A stretch of DNA of 64,000 nt from Bryobacteraceae bacterium (GCA_026002855.1 BPGD01000001.1:2612001-2676000); one strand, 5' to 3'. Shown: positions 35,963 through 46,700, counted from the first letter of the stretch. Numbers and translations are program-made. The notes: generated by a model from the sequence alone, not told the origin.

Positions 35963-37917
35963 GCGAGAAGTTTTACATTACGACTCCCATCTATTACGTC
36001 AATTCGGCGCCGCATCTGGGCACCGTATATTGCACGCTGGCTGCGGACACGATCCGCCGATACCAGGCGATGCTCGGGAAACGAACGTTGCTGGTCACCG
36101 GCAGCGACGAGCACAGCCAGAACGTCGAGCGCGCCGCCAAAAAGAAGGGCCTGTCTCCCTACGATTTTTCCACCGAGCTGGCAGCGGAATTCCAGCGGGA
36201 ATGGGATCTTTTCGGCATCCCGTACCGCTTCATCCGCACCTCCGATCCGCGTCATCACGAGACCGTCCAGTGGCTGTTCGAGCGGTGCCGCGCCAACGGC
36301 TTCATCGAGAAGGGTGCCTACACCGGTCAGTACTGCTTCAACTGCGAGCTCTACGTGAACGACGCCGGCCCCGGCGACCCCTGCCCGGACTGCCAGCGGC
36401 CGACGGAGACGGTCACCGAGGAAAACTATTTCTTCAAGCTTTCGAAATTCGAAAAAGCCCTGCTTGAATTGTACGAAAAGCAGCCGGATTTTGTCGTGCC
36501 GGATTACCGGATGAACGAAATCATTTCGTTCGTCCGCGGCGGCCTCCGCGACCTGTCCATCACCCGCTCCAACCTCCAGTGGGGCATTCCGGTGCCGGTC
36601 GAGGGCCACCATGTTTTCTATGTCTGGTTCGACGCGCTCATCAGCTACCTGACGGCGGTGCGCGAGGAAGACTGGTGGCCCGCCGACGTCCACCTGATTG
36701 GCAAGGACATCCTGCGCTTCCACGCCATTTACTGGCCGGCGTTCCTGATGGCGGCGGACCTGCCGCTGCCGCGGCGCATCGTCGCTCACGGCTGGATTCT
36801 CAAGGATTCGGTGAAGATGTCGAAGTCGCGCGGCAACGTGGTGCGGCCCGAGCCGCTGCGGCAGGTGATCGGCGCCGATCCGCTGCGCTACTTCCTGCTG
36901 CGCGAAATCCCCTTCGGCCAGGACGGAAACTTCAGCTACGACGCGCTGATCACGCGCCTGAACGCCGACCTGGCCAACGGCCTGGGCAACCTCGTCTCGC
37001 GCACGCTGACGATGATCCGCCAGTACCGCGGCGGAAAGATCCCGGCGGGTACGGCGGACACGGCCATCCGCGCGCAGGCCGAGGAGACGGTCCGCGGCTG
37101 GCGCGCCTCGTTCGACGGCTTCGAGTTCCACCGCGGGCTGGAACAGCTCTGGTCGCTGCTGGGCGCGGTGGACAAGGCGATCGTCGCCTACCAGCCGTGG
37201 ATCCTGGCCAAACAGCAGGACGCCGAAAGCCAGGCGAAGCTGGACACGATCCTTTCGACCTCGGCCGAGGTGATCCGCATCGCCGCGGTTCTGCTGGCCC
37301 CGGTGATGCCGGCGGCCGCGCAGAAAATCTGGTCGCAGCTCGGCATGGCCGGCATCGTGGAAAGTGAGAGGCTGGACCGGCTTGCCTGGGGCGGCATTGC
37401 GAAGGACCAGCCCATCGGCGAGGTGGAGGCGGTGTTCCCGCGGCTGGACATGGTGAAGACGATCGCGAAGATCGAGGAGATCGACGAGGCCGAAGCGGCG
37501 CGCATTGACGCGCTGCTCGGCAGGGCGCCCGAGGCCGCGCCGCAGCCTGCGGCGTGGCAACGGCCCGAGGGCGTGCCGCCCCTGGAGCCGGAGATCACGA
37601 TTGAGGATTTCGCCAGGGTTGACCTGCGCGTGGCGAAGGTGCTTTCGGCCGAACGCATCAAAGGCGCCGACAAGCTGCTGCACCTGACCGTCGACGCGGG
37701 CGAGGAAAAGCCGCGCACCATCGTGGCGGGCATCGCCCAGCAATATGCGCCGGAGCAGCTCATCGGACGCAAGGTGGTGATCGTGGCCAACCTGGCGCCG
37801 CGCCGGCTGCGCGGGCTGGTCTCGCAGGGAATGATCGTGGCGGCGTCGCTCGAAAACGGCCCGCCCGTGCTGGTGGGTCCCTGGGAAGACGTCCCGGCCG
37901 GGGCGAGGCTCAAATGA
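35959..37917 (+). CDS. metG: Methionyl-tRNA synthetase
   Basis: 652 residues. Class I signature PHLGTVY, Cys-rich knuckle (YCFNCEL and CPDCQRP), KMSKS at 286-290, anticodon-binding helices (about 370-500), then a linker and a C-terminal tRNA-binding (Trbp111-like) domain starting IEDFARVDLRVAKVL (about 545). Charges tRNA-Met. Overlaps larC by four bases and tatD by four, so the four genes form a tightly coupled operon. Confidence 0.97.
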   Translation: MSEKFYITTPIYYVNSAPHLGTVYCTLAADTIRRYQAMLGKRTLLVTGSDEHSQNVERAAKKKGLSPYDFSTELAAEFQREWDLFGIPYRFIRTSDPRHHETVQWLFERCRANGFIEKGAYTGQYCFNCELYVNDAGPGDPCPDCQRPTETVTEENYFFKLSKFEKALLELYEKQPDFVVPDYRMNEIISFVRGGLRDLSITRSNLQWGIPVPVEGHHVFYVWFDALISYLTAVREEDWWPADVHLIGKDILRFHAIYWPAFLMAADLPLPRRIVAHGWILKDSVKMSKSRGNVVRPEPLRQVIGADPLRYFLLREIPFGQDGNFSYDALITRLNADLANGLGNLVSRTLTMIRQYRGGKIPAGTADTAIRAQAEETVRGWRASFDGFEFHRGLEQLWSLLGAVDKAIVAYQPWILAKQQDAESQAKLDTILSTSAEVIRIAAVLLAPVMPAAAQKIWSQLGMAGIVESERLDRLAWGGIAKDQPIGEVEAVFPRLDMVKTIAKIEEIDEAEAARIDALLGRAPEAAPQPAAWQRPEGVPPLEPEITIEDFARVDLRVAKVLSAERIKGADKLLHLTVDAGEEKPRTIVAGIAQQYAPEQLIGRKVVIVANLAPRRLRGLVSQGMIVAASLENGPPVLVGPWEDVPAGARLK

Positions 37918-38711
37918 ATGCTGCGCTCATCGACACGCACTGCCATCTGGACGCACGCGCCTTTGACGCGGACCGCGAGGCCGTCATCGAACGCGCCCGT
38001 GCCGCAGGCGTCATGAGGATGGTCGCCATTGGAACGGGCGACGGCCCGCCGGATCTGGAGGCCGGTATCCGCCTGGCCGAGCGCCATGCGTTTCTGGACG
38101 CCACCGTCGGCGTGCATCCGCACGACGCGTCCAAGGCGGGCGAAGACACATGGGCGGAGCTGGCCGCCCTCATGGGACATCCGAAGGTCGTGGCGGTGGG
38201 CGAGATCGGGCTGGACTACCACTACAATTTCTCACCGCCCGAAGTGCAGCGCGCCGTATTCATCCGCCAGATGGAGCTGGCGCGCGAGGCGCGCCTGCCC
38301 ATCATCATCCATACTCGCGAGGCATGGCAGGACACGGTGGAGCTGATCCGCCGCCACTGGCCGCCGGAGCTGGGGGGCGTCTTCCATTGCTTTTCCGGCG
38401 GGCCGCGGGAAGCGGAAGAGGCGCTGGCGCTGGGGTTCCACGTGAGCTTTTCGGGCATCGTGACGTTCCCCAGGGCCGTGGACGTCCAGGAGGCTGCGCG
38501 GCTTGTGCCGGCCGACCGCCTGCTGGTGGAAACGGACGCGCCCTATCTGGCGCCCGTGCCATACCGGGGCAAGCGCAATGAGCCCGCCTGGGTGGTGGAG
38601 ACCGCCCGCCGCGTGGCCGCCCTGCGCGGCGTGGACCTGGAAGAGATCGCCCGCCTGACCGCAGACAACTGGAGCCGCCTGTGTTTGCAGGGAACCGCAA
38701 CGAATCGCTAA
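37914..38711 (+). CDS. tatD: TatD-family metal-dependent deoxyribonuclease
   Basis: 265 residues, TIM-barrel amidohydrolase fold. Metal ligands: DTHCHLD, VGEIGLDYHYN, IIHTREA, FHCFSGGP and VETDAPYLAPVPYRGKRNEP. TatD is a 3'-5' exonuclease and, with metG, is a common bacterial gene pair. Start ATG 37914 overlaps the metG stop. Confidence 0.96.
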   Translation: MNAALIDTHCHLDARAFDADREAVIERARAAGVMRMVAIGTGDGPPDLEAGIRLAERHAFLDATVGVHPHDASKAGEDTWAELAALMGHPKVVAVGEIGLDYHYNFSPPEVQRAVFIRQMELAREARLPIIIHTREAWQDTVELIRRHWPPELGGVFHCFSGGPREAEEALALGFHVSFSGIVTFPRAVDVQEAARLVPADRLLVETDAPYLAPVPYRGKRNEPAWVVETARRVAALRGVDLEEIARLTADNWSRLCLQGTATNR

Positions 38712-38725
38712 ACTTGAGGCATTCG

Positions 38726-39727
38726 ATGCCTGCCGGAAAGCTGGGCCTGGCCCTGACTGCGCGCGAGCTGACTTCGCTGGTCGCCGAAGACCTGAAACAG
38801 GTGGAGTCCGTTTTCCGGCTGGAATCGATTGGCAGCGTCGATGCGGTTTCCCAGATTGCACGCTACCTCCAGGGAAACGGCGGAAAAAGGCTCCGCCCCA
38901 TTCTCCTGCTGGTGAGCTGCCGCCTGTTCCAGGAGCCGACACCGGAGGCCATCCAGCTCGCCGCCGTGGTCGAGCTGATCCACACGGCGACGCTCGTCCA
39001 CGACGATGTGATCGACGACGCCAAGACGCGCCGCGGCAAGAGTTCCGCCAACGTCGTCTGGGGCAACCAGGTCTCCGTACTGGCCGGGGACTGGCTGTAC
39101 ATGCAGGCCTTCCAGATCGCGCTCCGTCTGCGCCGTTTCGAGATTCTCGATCTGCTGATCACGCTCACGCAGCGCATGGTGGACGGCGAGCTGCTCCAGC
39201 TCGAGCGGCTCGGCCGCATCGACATCACCGAAGCGGACGCGCTGGAACTGATCGACCACAAGACGGCCAGCCTCTTTGCCGCCTGCACGCGGCTGGGCGC
39301 GTTGGCCGGCGGGGCGACGGAGCCGGAACAGGCGATGCTGAGCGAGTTCGGCTGGAACCTGGGCATGGCGTTCCAGATCGTCGATGACATCCTCGACTTC
39401 ACCGCGCGCGAGTCCGTGCTCGGCAAGCCCGTCGGCAATGACCTGCGCGAAGGCAAGGTCACGTTGCCGCTGTGCTATGCGCTGGAGAGCGCCGCCGCCG
39501 AGGAACGGGCCCTGGTGGAGACGGTGCTGGCCGAGCGCGCCTATGCGAGCGTCAGCTTCGAACAGATCCGTTCCCTGCTCGTGCGGCATGGCGGCATCGA
39601 ACGGGCCCGCGCCCGGGCCGCCGACTTCACCGCCCGCGCGCGCACCCTGCTCGAGCAGTTCCCTGACGGCCCGGCGCGCTCCGCGATGGCTGCCGCCACC
39701 GATCTCGTCGCCGACCGCGACCGCTAG
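38726..39727 (+). CDS. Polyprenyl diphosphate synthase (trans-isoprenyl, long-chain)
   Basis: 333 residues. First Asp-rich motif DDVIDDAKTRRG and second DDILDF (in VDDILDFTA); GGKRLRP near residue 52. It extends isopentenyl units, probably octaprenyl or similar, for the quinone side chain that feeds the Act complex, or for other lipids. ATG 38726 chosen; TAAACT ends 11 bases before it and an in-frame TTG at 38714 is the other option. No idi or ubi/men genes are near. Confidence 0.93.
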   Translation: MPAGKLGLALTARELTSLVAEDLKQVESVFRLESIGSVDAVSQIARYLQGNGGKRLRPILLLVSCRLFQEPTPEAIQLAAVVELIHTATLVHDDVIDDAKTRRGKSSANVVWGNQVSVLAGDWLYMQAFQIALRLRRFEILDLLITLTQRMVDGELLQLERLGRIDITEADALELIDHKTASLFAACTRLGALAGGATEPEQAMLSEFGWNLGMAFQIVDDILDFTARESVLGKPVGNDLREGKVTLPLCYALESAAAEERALVETVLAERAYASVSFEQIRSLLVRHGGIERARARAADFTARARTLLEQFPDGPARSAMAAATDLVADRDR

Positions 39728-39730
39728 GGC

Positions 39731-39749
39731 CGCCTGATATCATCAGGGC
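39731..39749. repeat. Short inverted repeat before the 608-residue lipoprotein gene
   Basis: CGCCTGAT (39731-39738) and ATCAGGGCG (39742-39750) form an 8-base near-perfect stem around ATC. TATCAT within it (39738-39743) could be a -10 box 18 bases before ATG 39762. Hairpin, operator or terminator cannot be told apart. Confidence 0.35.
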
Positions 39750-39761
39750 GAAGCCCCGGCG

Positions 39762-41588
39762 ATGCAACGCCGCACTCTTCTCCTGTCTCCGCTTCTGGTG
39801 GCCGGCTGCGGCCGCCGGCAGCAGGACGAATCCGGGTGGCCGGCCAGTCTGGACGAGGCGCTCATCCGGCGGGCGGTGGCGGCGCGCGACCAGCGCTTCG
39901 ATCCCGACTACAACATGCTGCGCGTGTTGCTGGGGCCGGAATACCGCTATCACACGCGGCTTCGCGAATGCCAGGCGCACCCCACGCGGGAATCGCTCGA
40001 ATATGCGCTGTACCTGCTGGAGGAGGGCTCGCCGGAGCGTACCGTGCGCGCCCTGCGGATCCTCGAGCGGGTGCTTCCGCTTCAGGTCGCCGATCCACAA
40101 TCGCGCTGGTACGGGCTTTGGGGCTGGTATCTGGAGGAGCCCCCGGACCGCATGGCGCCGGCCGATTTCAACTGGGCGGATTTCAATGGAGCGCTGCTGT
40201 TGCTCATCGAAATCCGCCACGGATCCGCGTTGCCTGAAGCGCTCCGCCAGCGCGTGCGCGCCGCCATCGGGCACGCGGCCCGCTCGGTGATGCGGCGCGA
40301 CGTGTCCATGTCTTACACCAACATCGCCATCCTCGGCACGTTCGTCACGCTGGCGGCCGGCGAACGGCTTGGGGACGCGGAGCTGACTTCGTACGCGCGG
40401 CAGCGCATCGTGCGGCTCGCCCGGGAAATCGACCGCACCGGAAGCTTCGCCGAATACAATTCGCCCGCCTACGCGCGCGTCTCGCTGGTGAACCTGGCGC
40501 GCATTCGCATGTATGTGCACGACGCGGAAGCCCGCGGCCGCGCGGCGCGGATCGAACGCCGCCTGTGGGAACACCTCGCCGCCCACTGGGACGCGGCGCG
40601 GCTCCAGTTCTGCGGCCCGATGAGCCGCTGTTACTCTACCGACCTCGGCTACCCGCTGTGGCTGGAGAAGGCCCTGCGCGGGCGGCTCCGGCTGGCGACG
40701 CCCGACAACCGCACCGGGGACGATGATGGCGAGACCGCCATTCACGATCTGCGCTGCCCGGAGGACCTCGCCGTTCGCTTCCTCGCGCCGCAGCCGCCGC
40801 ATGAACATCGGGAATGGTATCTCGCCGGGCCGGACACGGCCGGCACGGCGTGGTTTTCCCGCGATTTTTCGCTTGGCAGCGTGAACCGCGGCGACTTCTG
40901 GGTGCAGCGCCGCCCGCTGCTCGGCTACTTCGGGGACGCATCGCGGCCGGCGCGCACCGTCCAGCTCCGCGTCGTCAAGGATGGCTACGACTTCGCCTCT
41001 GCCCTTCTTCACAGCGTGCAGCAGCAGGGCCGCGTGCTTGCGCTCATCAGCTTCCGCGATCCCGGCGGGGACCGCCATGTCTCGCTCGACCCGATCCGCA
41101 ACAGCCGTTTCGAGTGCGGCCGCCTGTTTGCCGAACTGCACGTTTCCGGCCTCCCCGAGGGCTATTCGCACGAGATCCAGGGCTCGAGCCTGCGGCTGGA
41201 CTCGGCGAAGCTGCGGCTGGCCTTTCACCTCATCGGCGGCCGCTTCGGCGCGCGGCAACTGCGGCTGGACGTGCATCCGCATTCAGGCGATCTGACCGCG
41301 ACCATCGACTTCAAGCCGCCGGCCGCGCCGCGCCTGGTGGCCTGGCCGGAGGTGCGCACGGCGTTTGCCGCCGTGGCGCTGGAGCTGGCCGACGCCGGCG
41401 CGCCGCTGGCTATGGAACGGCCTTCTCTGCGGCTCCGCGGCGAAGTGGCCGAGCTCGAATGGGGCCCGCTGTGGCTGCGCGGCCTGGTGCGCGCTGCTCC
41501 GGTGGAGGAGCATGAGCGCGCCTTTGCGGCGCGCATCGCCGGCCAGCCTGCTCCGCTTGTGCGGCTCTCCGAAGAGCGGCTCGCGTGA
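39762..41588 (+). CDS. Large lipoprotein with helical-repeat and beta domains, unknown
   Basis: 608 residues. Signal MQRRTLLLSPLLVAGCG combines an RR start with a lipobox cysteine at 16. The region 30-330 is alpha-helical with repeated aromatic/charged patterns (WADFNGALLLLIEIRH, MSYTNIAILGTFVTLAAGERL, SFAEYNSPAYARVSLVNLARI), resembling an alpha/alpha toroid of heparinase II or a similar lyase; the rest (350-600) is beta-rich. I cannot assign a family or catalytic residues with confidence. No neighbour gives a clear function. Confidence 0.7.
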   Translation: MQRRTLLLSPLLVAGCGRRQQDESGWPASLDEALIRRAVAARDQRFDPDYNMLRVLLGPEYRYHTRLRECQAHPTRESLEYALYLLEEGSPERTVRALRILERVLPLQVADPQSRWYGLWGWYLEEPPDRMAPADFNWADFNGALLLLIEIRHGSALPEALRQRVRAAIGHAARSVMRRDVSMSYTNIAILGTFVTLAAGERLGDAELTSYARQRIVRLAREIDRTGSFAEYNSPAYARVSLVNLARIRMYVHDAEARGRAARIERRLWEHLAAHWDAARLQFCGPMSRCYSTDLGYPLWLEKALRGRLRLATPDNRTGDDDGETAIHDLRCPEDLAVRFLAPQPPHEHREWYLAGPDTAGTAWFSRDFSLGSVNRGDFWVQRRPLLGYFGDASRPARTVQLRVVKDGYDFASALLHSVQQQGRVLALISFRDPGGDRHVSLDPIRNSRFECGRLFAELHVSGLPEGYSHEIQGSSLRLDSAKLRLAFHLIGGRFGARQLRLDVHPHSGDLTATIDFKPPAAPRLVAWPEVRTAFAAVALELADAGAPLAMERPSLRLRGEVAELEWGPLWLRGLVRAAPVEEHERAFAARIAGQPAPLVRLSEERLA

Positions 41589-41602
41589 TGGCGCACCGTG
41601 TC

Positions 41603-43723
41603 TCAGCGCGCGCCGCCGGAGGGCTGGCCCGCTGCACTGCCGCCATTGGGCAGCACCACGAGCGTCATCCGCCGGAAACCCGCCTTCTGGCCGATCCGGT
41701 CGATCACGTTGAGCTGCGCGGTGTACTCGCCCGCGGGCAGTTTCAGGGGCATCTCGATCCAGACGGGCATGGACCGGCTGCGGGAGTCCTTGAACGAGGA
41801 GACCATCACCGGGCGCGACTGGAACACGAGCCGCCCGCGGTAGATCGTCAGCGCCGCGGTCACCGCCGGCTGGGCGTGTGTCTCATCGACGTCAGGATCG
41901 TAGGCTTCGGCGTAGAAGTAGACGGTCTGGCCCTCGCGGAACACGCGCGTCACGCTCGGCAGCAGTTTCTGGTTTTCGCGCACCAGCGGGTGCGTGTCCT
42001 GCTTCTTTGCCAGCCTTTTGTCCGCCACGCCGACCGCTTCGCTCACCGGCACGCGCTGCGCCCCGGCCACGAGAGAACTCAGGCGGACCTCGTCGCGTAC
42101 GCCGTTCAGGTCGGGGATCGTGAAGCGGGTATCAAATGATCCCAGCTTGCCGGTGAGGTTCTCGCGCACCACCATGCGGATCGTATAGGAGCCGGGCGGC
42201 AGCGTGAAACCGGTGTCGTAGATGAGGCTGCGCGAGCCGAGCTGTCCCGCCTTCTGCTCGCGGAGCTGGATCTTGATCGAGTCGCGCACGGTGGCGGCCA
42301 CCGTGCCGCGCGCGTCCTTGACCTGGCCGATGAAATCGAACGTCGTGGTTTCGGTTGAGCCCTGCTTCTTGAGCGGGATTTCCGAGCCAGGGATCTTCAC
42401 GGCGACGGGCACGAAGTACTGGCTGCGTGCGATGCGGAACCAGTCCACTTCCAGCGCAAGCCGCAACTGGGTGACGGGGTCGCCGGCCAGCAGGGCCTCT
42501 TCGAGCTGGCGTTCCTTGTCGAAGCTGGAGAAGGCGGCGAAGTCCTTCTCAGCGAAGTAGCCGCGGCGATAGTCGAGCCTCGCCCGCAGCCGCGCCTGCA
42601 CGGCCGGCGCCAGCTTCACCTCCACGCGGCGGAACTGGCCGTCGCGGCGCGCGTCGCTGGAATAGTAGCCGAGGATGTAATAGCTCTGGATGTCGCGCTG
42701 CGCCCGCTCGATGCCGAGCACGAGATCGTTGGAGTCAAACAGGGCGCGCCCGCCCGTGTCGGCAGCGAGCATTTCAAGCGTGTCCTGTGTGTCAAAGCTG
42801 CGTTGACGCTGCTGGGCCTGTGTCCGTCCGCTGAAAAGACCGGTTCCCGATACGGTGGCTACGGTGGCGGCGCCGCCGGGCGGCTCCGCCTGAAGGCCCC
42901 GCACGTCGACGGGATAAAAGCTCACGTTGGCGCGCACGGCGGCGTTGACGGCGGCATGGAGCTGCGCCTCGTTGTCCATGCCGGTGCGGCTGACGCCCGC
43001 GGTGAAATACACGACTGCCTTCTTTTCCGGCAGCGCCGCGAGCGAGCGCGCCAGGTCCTCCAGCGCGGCCAGCTTGCGGTCCGTGTTGAAGACGTTGAAT
43101 TCGGTGTCATCGGCGGTGAAGGCCGAATCTTCGGCCGTTTCGGCTTCCGTGGCGCCTTCGGCGGCGAGCTCGCTCGCCTCCCCGGTCTGGAACCTGCGCA
43201 CTGCCTGGATCAGCAGGTCCCTGTCATTGGTGAACTCCACCACGGTCTTCAGGCGCGTTCCAAAGGCGGCGATGCGGACCAGGTCCGCCCGAGTCATCTT
43301 GTTGCGGATCCATTCCTCGGCGGCCTCTTTGGCCCGCACCTGCTGCGCTTCGTCCAGCGAGGACCAGTCGAAGAAGAGCACGATCAGGCGGCGGTCGCGG
43401 TAACGCACCGGAAGGACCGCGCCGGACTGTTGCGCCTGCTCTGCCGCTGGCGGCGCGGGCGCCGTTTCAGCCACGGCCGTGGCCTGACCCGCGGCCGGTT
43501 GCTCGATCTGCTGGAACTCGAAGACGCGGATCGCCTGGGGCTTGCCGTTCTCGGTGACGATGAAGTCGTCGCGCGTGAGCCCTTTGACCGGACGGCCCTG
43601 CGCGTCGCGCACGAAAACGGTGACGATGACGAGGTTGGCTGATGTCGTGAAGGTCGGCGTTTCGTCCTGTTTCTGCGCGAGCAGCGCCGCGCACACGGCC
43701 AGGCCGAGAAGAGTGCGTCGCAT
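41603..43723 (-). CDS. Exported VWFA-related protein (706 residues)
   Basis: Signal peptide MRRTLLGLAVCAALLAQ, then VIVTVFVRDAQGRPVKGLTRDDFIVTENG, the usual N-terminal module of acidobacterial VWFA-related proteins, a VWA domain (about 120-330) and a beta-rich C-terminal half (380-700). The MIDAS start is degenerate: FFDWSSLDE keeps Asp and Ser but lacks the last Ser of DxSxS. Low-complexity Glu/Ala patch at about 185-200. Starts two bases after the TonB receptor stop, so probably co-translated with it. Confidence 0.88.
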   Translation of the reverse strand: MRRTLLGLAVCAALLAQKQDETPTFTTSANLVIVTVFVRDAQGRPVKGLTRDDFIVTENGKPQAIRVFEFQQIEQPAAGQATAVAETAPAPPAAEQAQQSGAVLPVRYRDRRLIVLFFDWSSLDEAQQVRAKEAAEEWIRNKMTRADLVRIAAFGTRLKTVVEFTNDRDLLIQAVRRFQTGEASELAAEGATEAETAEDSAFTADDTEFNVFNTDRKLAALEDLARSLAALPEKKAVVYFTAGVSRTGMDNEAQLHAAVNAAVRANVSFYPVDVRGLQAEPPGGAATVATVSGTGLFSGRTQAQQRQRSFDTQDTLEMLAADTGGRALFDSNDLVLGIERAQRDIQSYYILGYYSSDARRDGQFRRVEVKLAPAVQARLRARLDYRRGYFAEKDFAAFSSFDKERQLEEALLAGDPVTQLRLALEVDWFRIARSQYFVPVAVKIPGSEIPLKKQGSTETTTFDFIGQVKDARGTVAATVRDSIKIQLREQKAGQLGSRSLIYDTGFTLPPGSYTIRMVVRENLTGKLGSFDTRFTIPDLNGVRDEVRLSSLVAGAQRVPVSEAVGVADKRLAKKQDTHPLVRENQKLLPSVTRVFREGQTVYFYAEAYDPDVDETHAQPAVTAALTIYRGRLVFQSRPVMVSSFKDSRSRSMPVWIEMPLKLPAGEYTAQLNVIDRIGQKAGFRRMTLVVLPNGGSAAGQPSGGAR

Positions 43724-43725
43724 GG

Positions 43726-46700
43726 CTAGAACCGGAACCTCGCAACAATCTGCACGCTGCGCATCGGGCCGGCCGCCGTGGCCTGCCCGTAGTTGGCGGC
43801 GTTGACCACCGTGCCGTAGCTGGTCAGGTTCGGATGGTTGAGCACGTTCTGCGCCTCCAGCCGCAGCTCCAGCCGCCGCCGCGCGCTTTCGCCGATCTGG
43901 AACGAGCGGCCGAAGCCCGCGTTCAGCACCACGCTGCCCGGACCGGGAATCGTGTTGCGGCCGGCGTTGCCGTAGCGATCCGCCGGCGGAATGGTGAATG
44001 CGGCGGTGTTGAAGTAACCGGCGCCGCTTTTCACGGGCAGTCCGGTGGCATCGGCCCGGGCGTTGCCGGTGGCTCCGGTGCCGCCGGGGTCGGCCACCGA
44101 ACCGAGCACGCGGGCCGTGAGCGGACGCCCGGTGCTGGCGGTCAGCGAGAGGTTCAGGTTCCAGTCGCGGATCGCTGTCGTCCAGCGGTTGCGCTGCCGC
44201 AGCCAGATGCCCGTGGGCCCAAAGGGCGACGTGAACATGCCATTGAACTGGAACTGGTGGCGGATGTCGAAATTCGACAGCCCGCGCTCGGCCCGCAGGT
44301 TGTTCTCGTCCTGCACCACCAGGCTGCCCGTCCCGCCGATGGAGCTGGCGTTGTCGATCGATTTGGAGAACGTATACAGCGCAGACCAACTGATGCCCCG
44401 CCGCATCCGTTTCACCACCCGGAGCTGTCCGGCATGGAAGATGGAGCTGCCCTCGGGGCTGTCATAGGTGAAGCCGGTGGCGTAAGGAATCGGCCGGCGC
44501 AGCTCGCTTGTGGCGGGCGAGCCCGGCGGCGCGCGGTTCGGGATGCGCTGGATGACCAGCGCCGTGCCCTTCGTCCCCAGATATCCGACCTCGAAAACAT
44601 AGCCTCGCACCTCCTGCTGGATGTTCACGTTCCAAGTCTGTGCGTAAGGCGTGCGGTAGTCCGGGTTCACCGCGTAGGAATTCAGGATTGTCTGCGTTTG
44701 CGGTCCGCGGAAGGGCTCGGCCAGCGTCAGCCGGGCCGCCGGCGAGGTGTTGAACGTCGCCGTGGTCGCGAACGGCGGCTGGTAGACGAGCCGCTGCACG
44801 ATCGTGTTGAAGATGCTGGCGTCGTAAAAGATGCTGTAGCCAAGCCGCAGAATCGTCCGCCGCTTCTGGCTCGGCCGCCAGGCGAGCCCGAAGCGCGGCG
44901 CCACGTTGTTCCTGTCCGCGCGGATGAGCCCGTCCGGCACCGGCCCGTACCACGGCCCGGTGCTGCCCGGCGTCACCACGGCCGCGCCGGTGAAGCCGGG
45001 CGCGAGATCGAGGTTAGCCATGCGCCCGTATTTCTCCGTGTAAGGAAGCCAGATGTCGTAACGCAGGCCGGCGTTGACCGTCAGGTTCGGCCGCACCCGC
45101 CATTCGTCCTGAACGAACAGCGCGTAGACGCTCTGCCGCGGGTAGGTGTCCGGCTGGCCGTAGCGCACGCTGCTCTGCTGCACGTAGCCGAGCAGGAAAT
45201 CGGCGAAGTCGTTGCCCGTGCCCTGCACGGGGCGGCCGGCCGCGTCGAGCGCGCTGGTCAGCAGGCCGCCGAAAAAGAGCGTGCCGCGGCCGTTGGGGTC
45301 CTGCAAGGCATTCTGATGGATGCGGATGAATTCGAAGCCCGCGCGAAGCGTGTGGGTGCGGCGCACGATGGTCCAGGCGTCGCTGAAGTCCCAGGTGTGC
45401 ACCGTGCGCCGGGAGCGGTTGCCGTCGATCAGGTCTCCGTAATTGGTGAAATTGAGGTTCGGCGGGCCGAAATTGGCCGGGTCGCGCGAGGCGCCGAGGA
45501 TGCCCAGACGGCCGGCCACATCGTCGCCATAAGCGAAATAGGGGATCAGCGTGTTGAAGTTCCGGTTGTAGCGGGCGCTCACCGTGTGCGTCAGGCGCGG
45601 CGTCAGCGTCTGGCTCCAGTTGACGCTTGTATTCCAGCCGCGGCCGCGGCTGGGGTCGCGCCAGCCGAAAAGCTGGATGTTCTCCGTAGAGCGGCGCTGC
45701 CAGGCAAGCGTGAAGGCGAGCCGGTTGCGCTGGTTGAGCGTGCGGTTCAGCCGGAGGTTCAGGTTATCGGTCGACTGAGGCTGCGCGGCGGAGATCGTGT
45801 AGTTCTGGACCGCGCCGGGGCGGTTGGGCAGCGGGATGAAATCCAGCAGCCCGCGCGCAATGGAGCTGATGCGGGCATCCGGGATGCGGTTGACCGGGAA
45901 CGGCGCGCCGGACAGCGGGTCATAAATCACCGTCGGCCGCAGCGGCGCCGGCGAGGAAAAATCGCCTGCGCGCACGTTCTGGTCCGGCAGCACGGCGAAG
46001 CCGTTGTAGACGCTGTTGCCGCGCGTGGCGTTGTAGTTGACGAAGAAAAACGTGTTATCGGCGCCGAACAGGCGGCCCAGCTTGAGTGGCCCGCCCAGCG
46101 AACCTCCGAAATGCGTTTGCGTGTATTGCGGTTTCTCCACCGGACGGCCGTTGACGCCGTAAGGCGCTGCGTCCAGCGCATCATTCCGCAGGTTGAAAAA
46201 CAGTCCGCCGCGGATCTGCTGCCGGGCGCTCTGGGCTCGGTTGCCAAAGCCTTCGCGCGCCAGCGCTCCGCCGAAGCGTTCCGCAAATTCACGCCGGAGC
46301 TTTTCGCGCTCCTCCGGACTCATGTTGCGGAACTCTTCCGGCGACACCCGCCCCATGCCCGGCCCCATGCCCCCGCCGCGCATGCCTGGCCCGCCGCCCA
46401 TCGGCCCCATGCCCCCGCCACGCATGCCCGGCCCGCCTCCGGGGCCGCCCATTGGACCGCCACCCTGCGGTCCCCCGCCGGGCATCATGCCCGGGCCTCC
46501 TGCGGCCGGCGCTGCGCCCGTCTGTGGTGTTCCCGGCCCGAACGGACCACCCGGGGCCCCACCAGGACCGAACATCCCTGCCATCATTGGCGCGGCGAAA
46601 CCGAATTCAAAGAACCCCGGCCGACCTGCCTCCTGAAGGCCGCGGCTCAGGGAGCCCTGCACCAGGAACGACTCGCCGGCCTCCGAGGTGTCCACGCCGG

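Noticed and set aside
43000-43723. Plus-strand frame opposite the VWA protein (42803-43642)
   Set aside because: Shadow of the real gene, with no domain or start signal.
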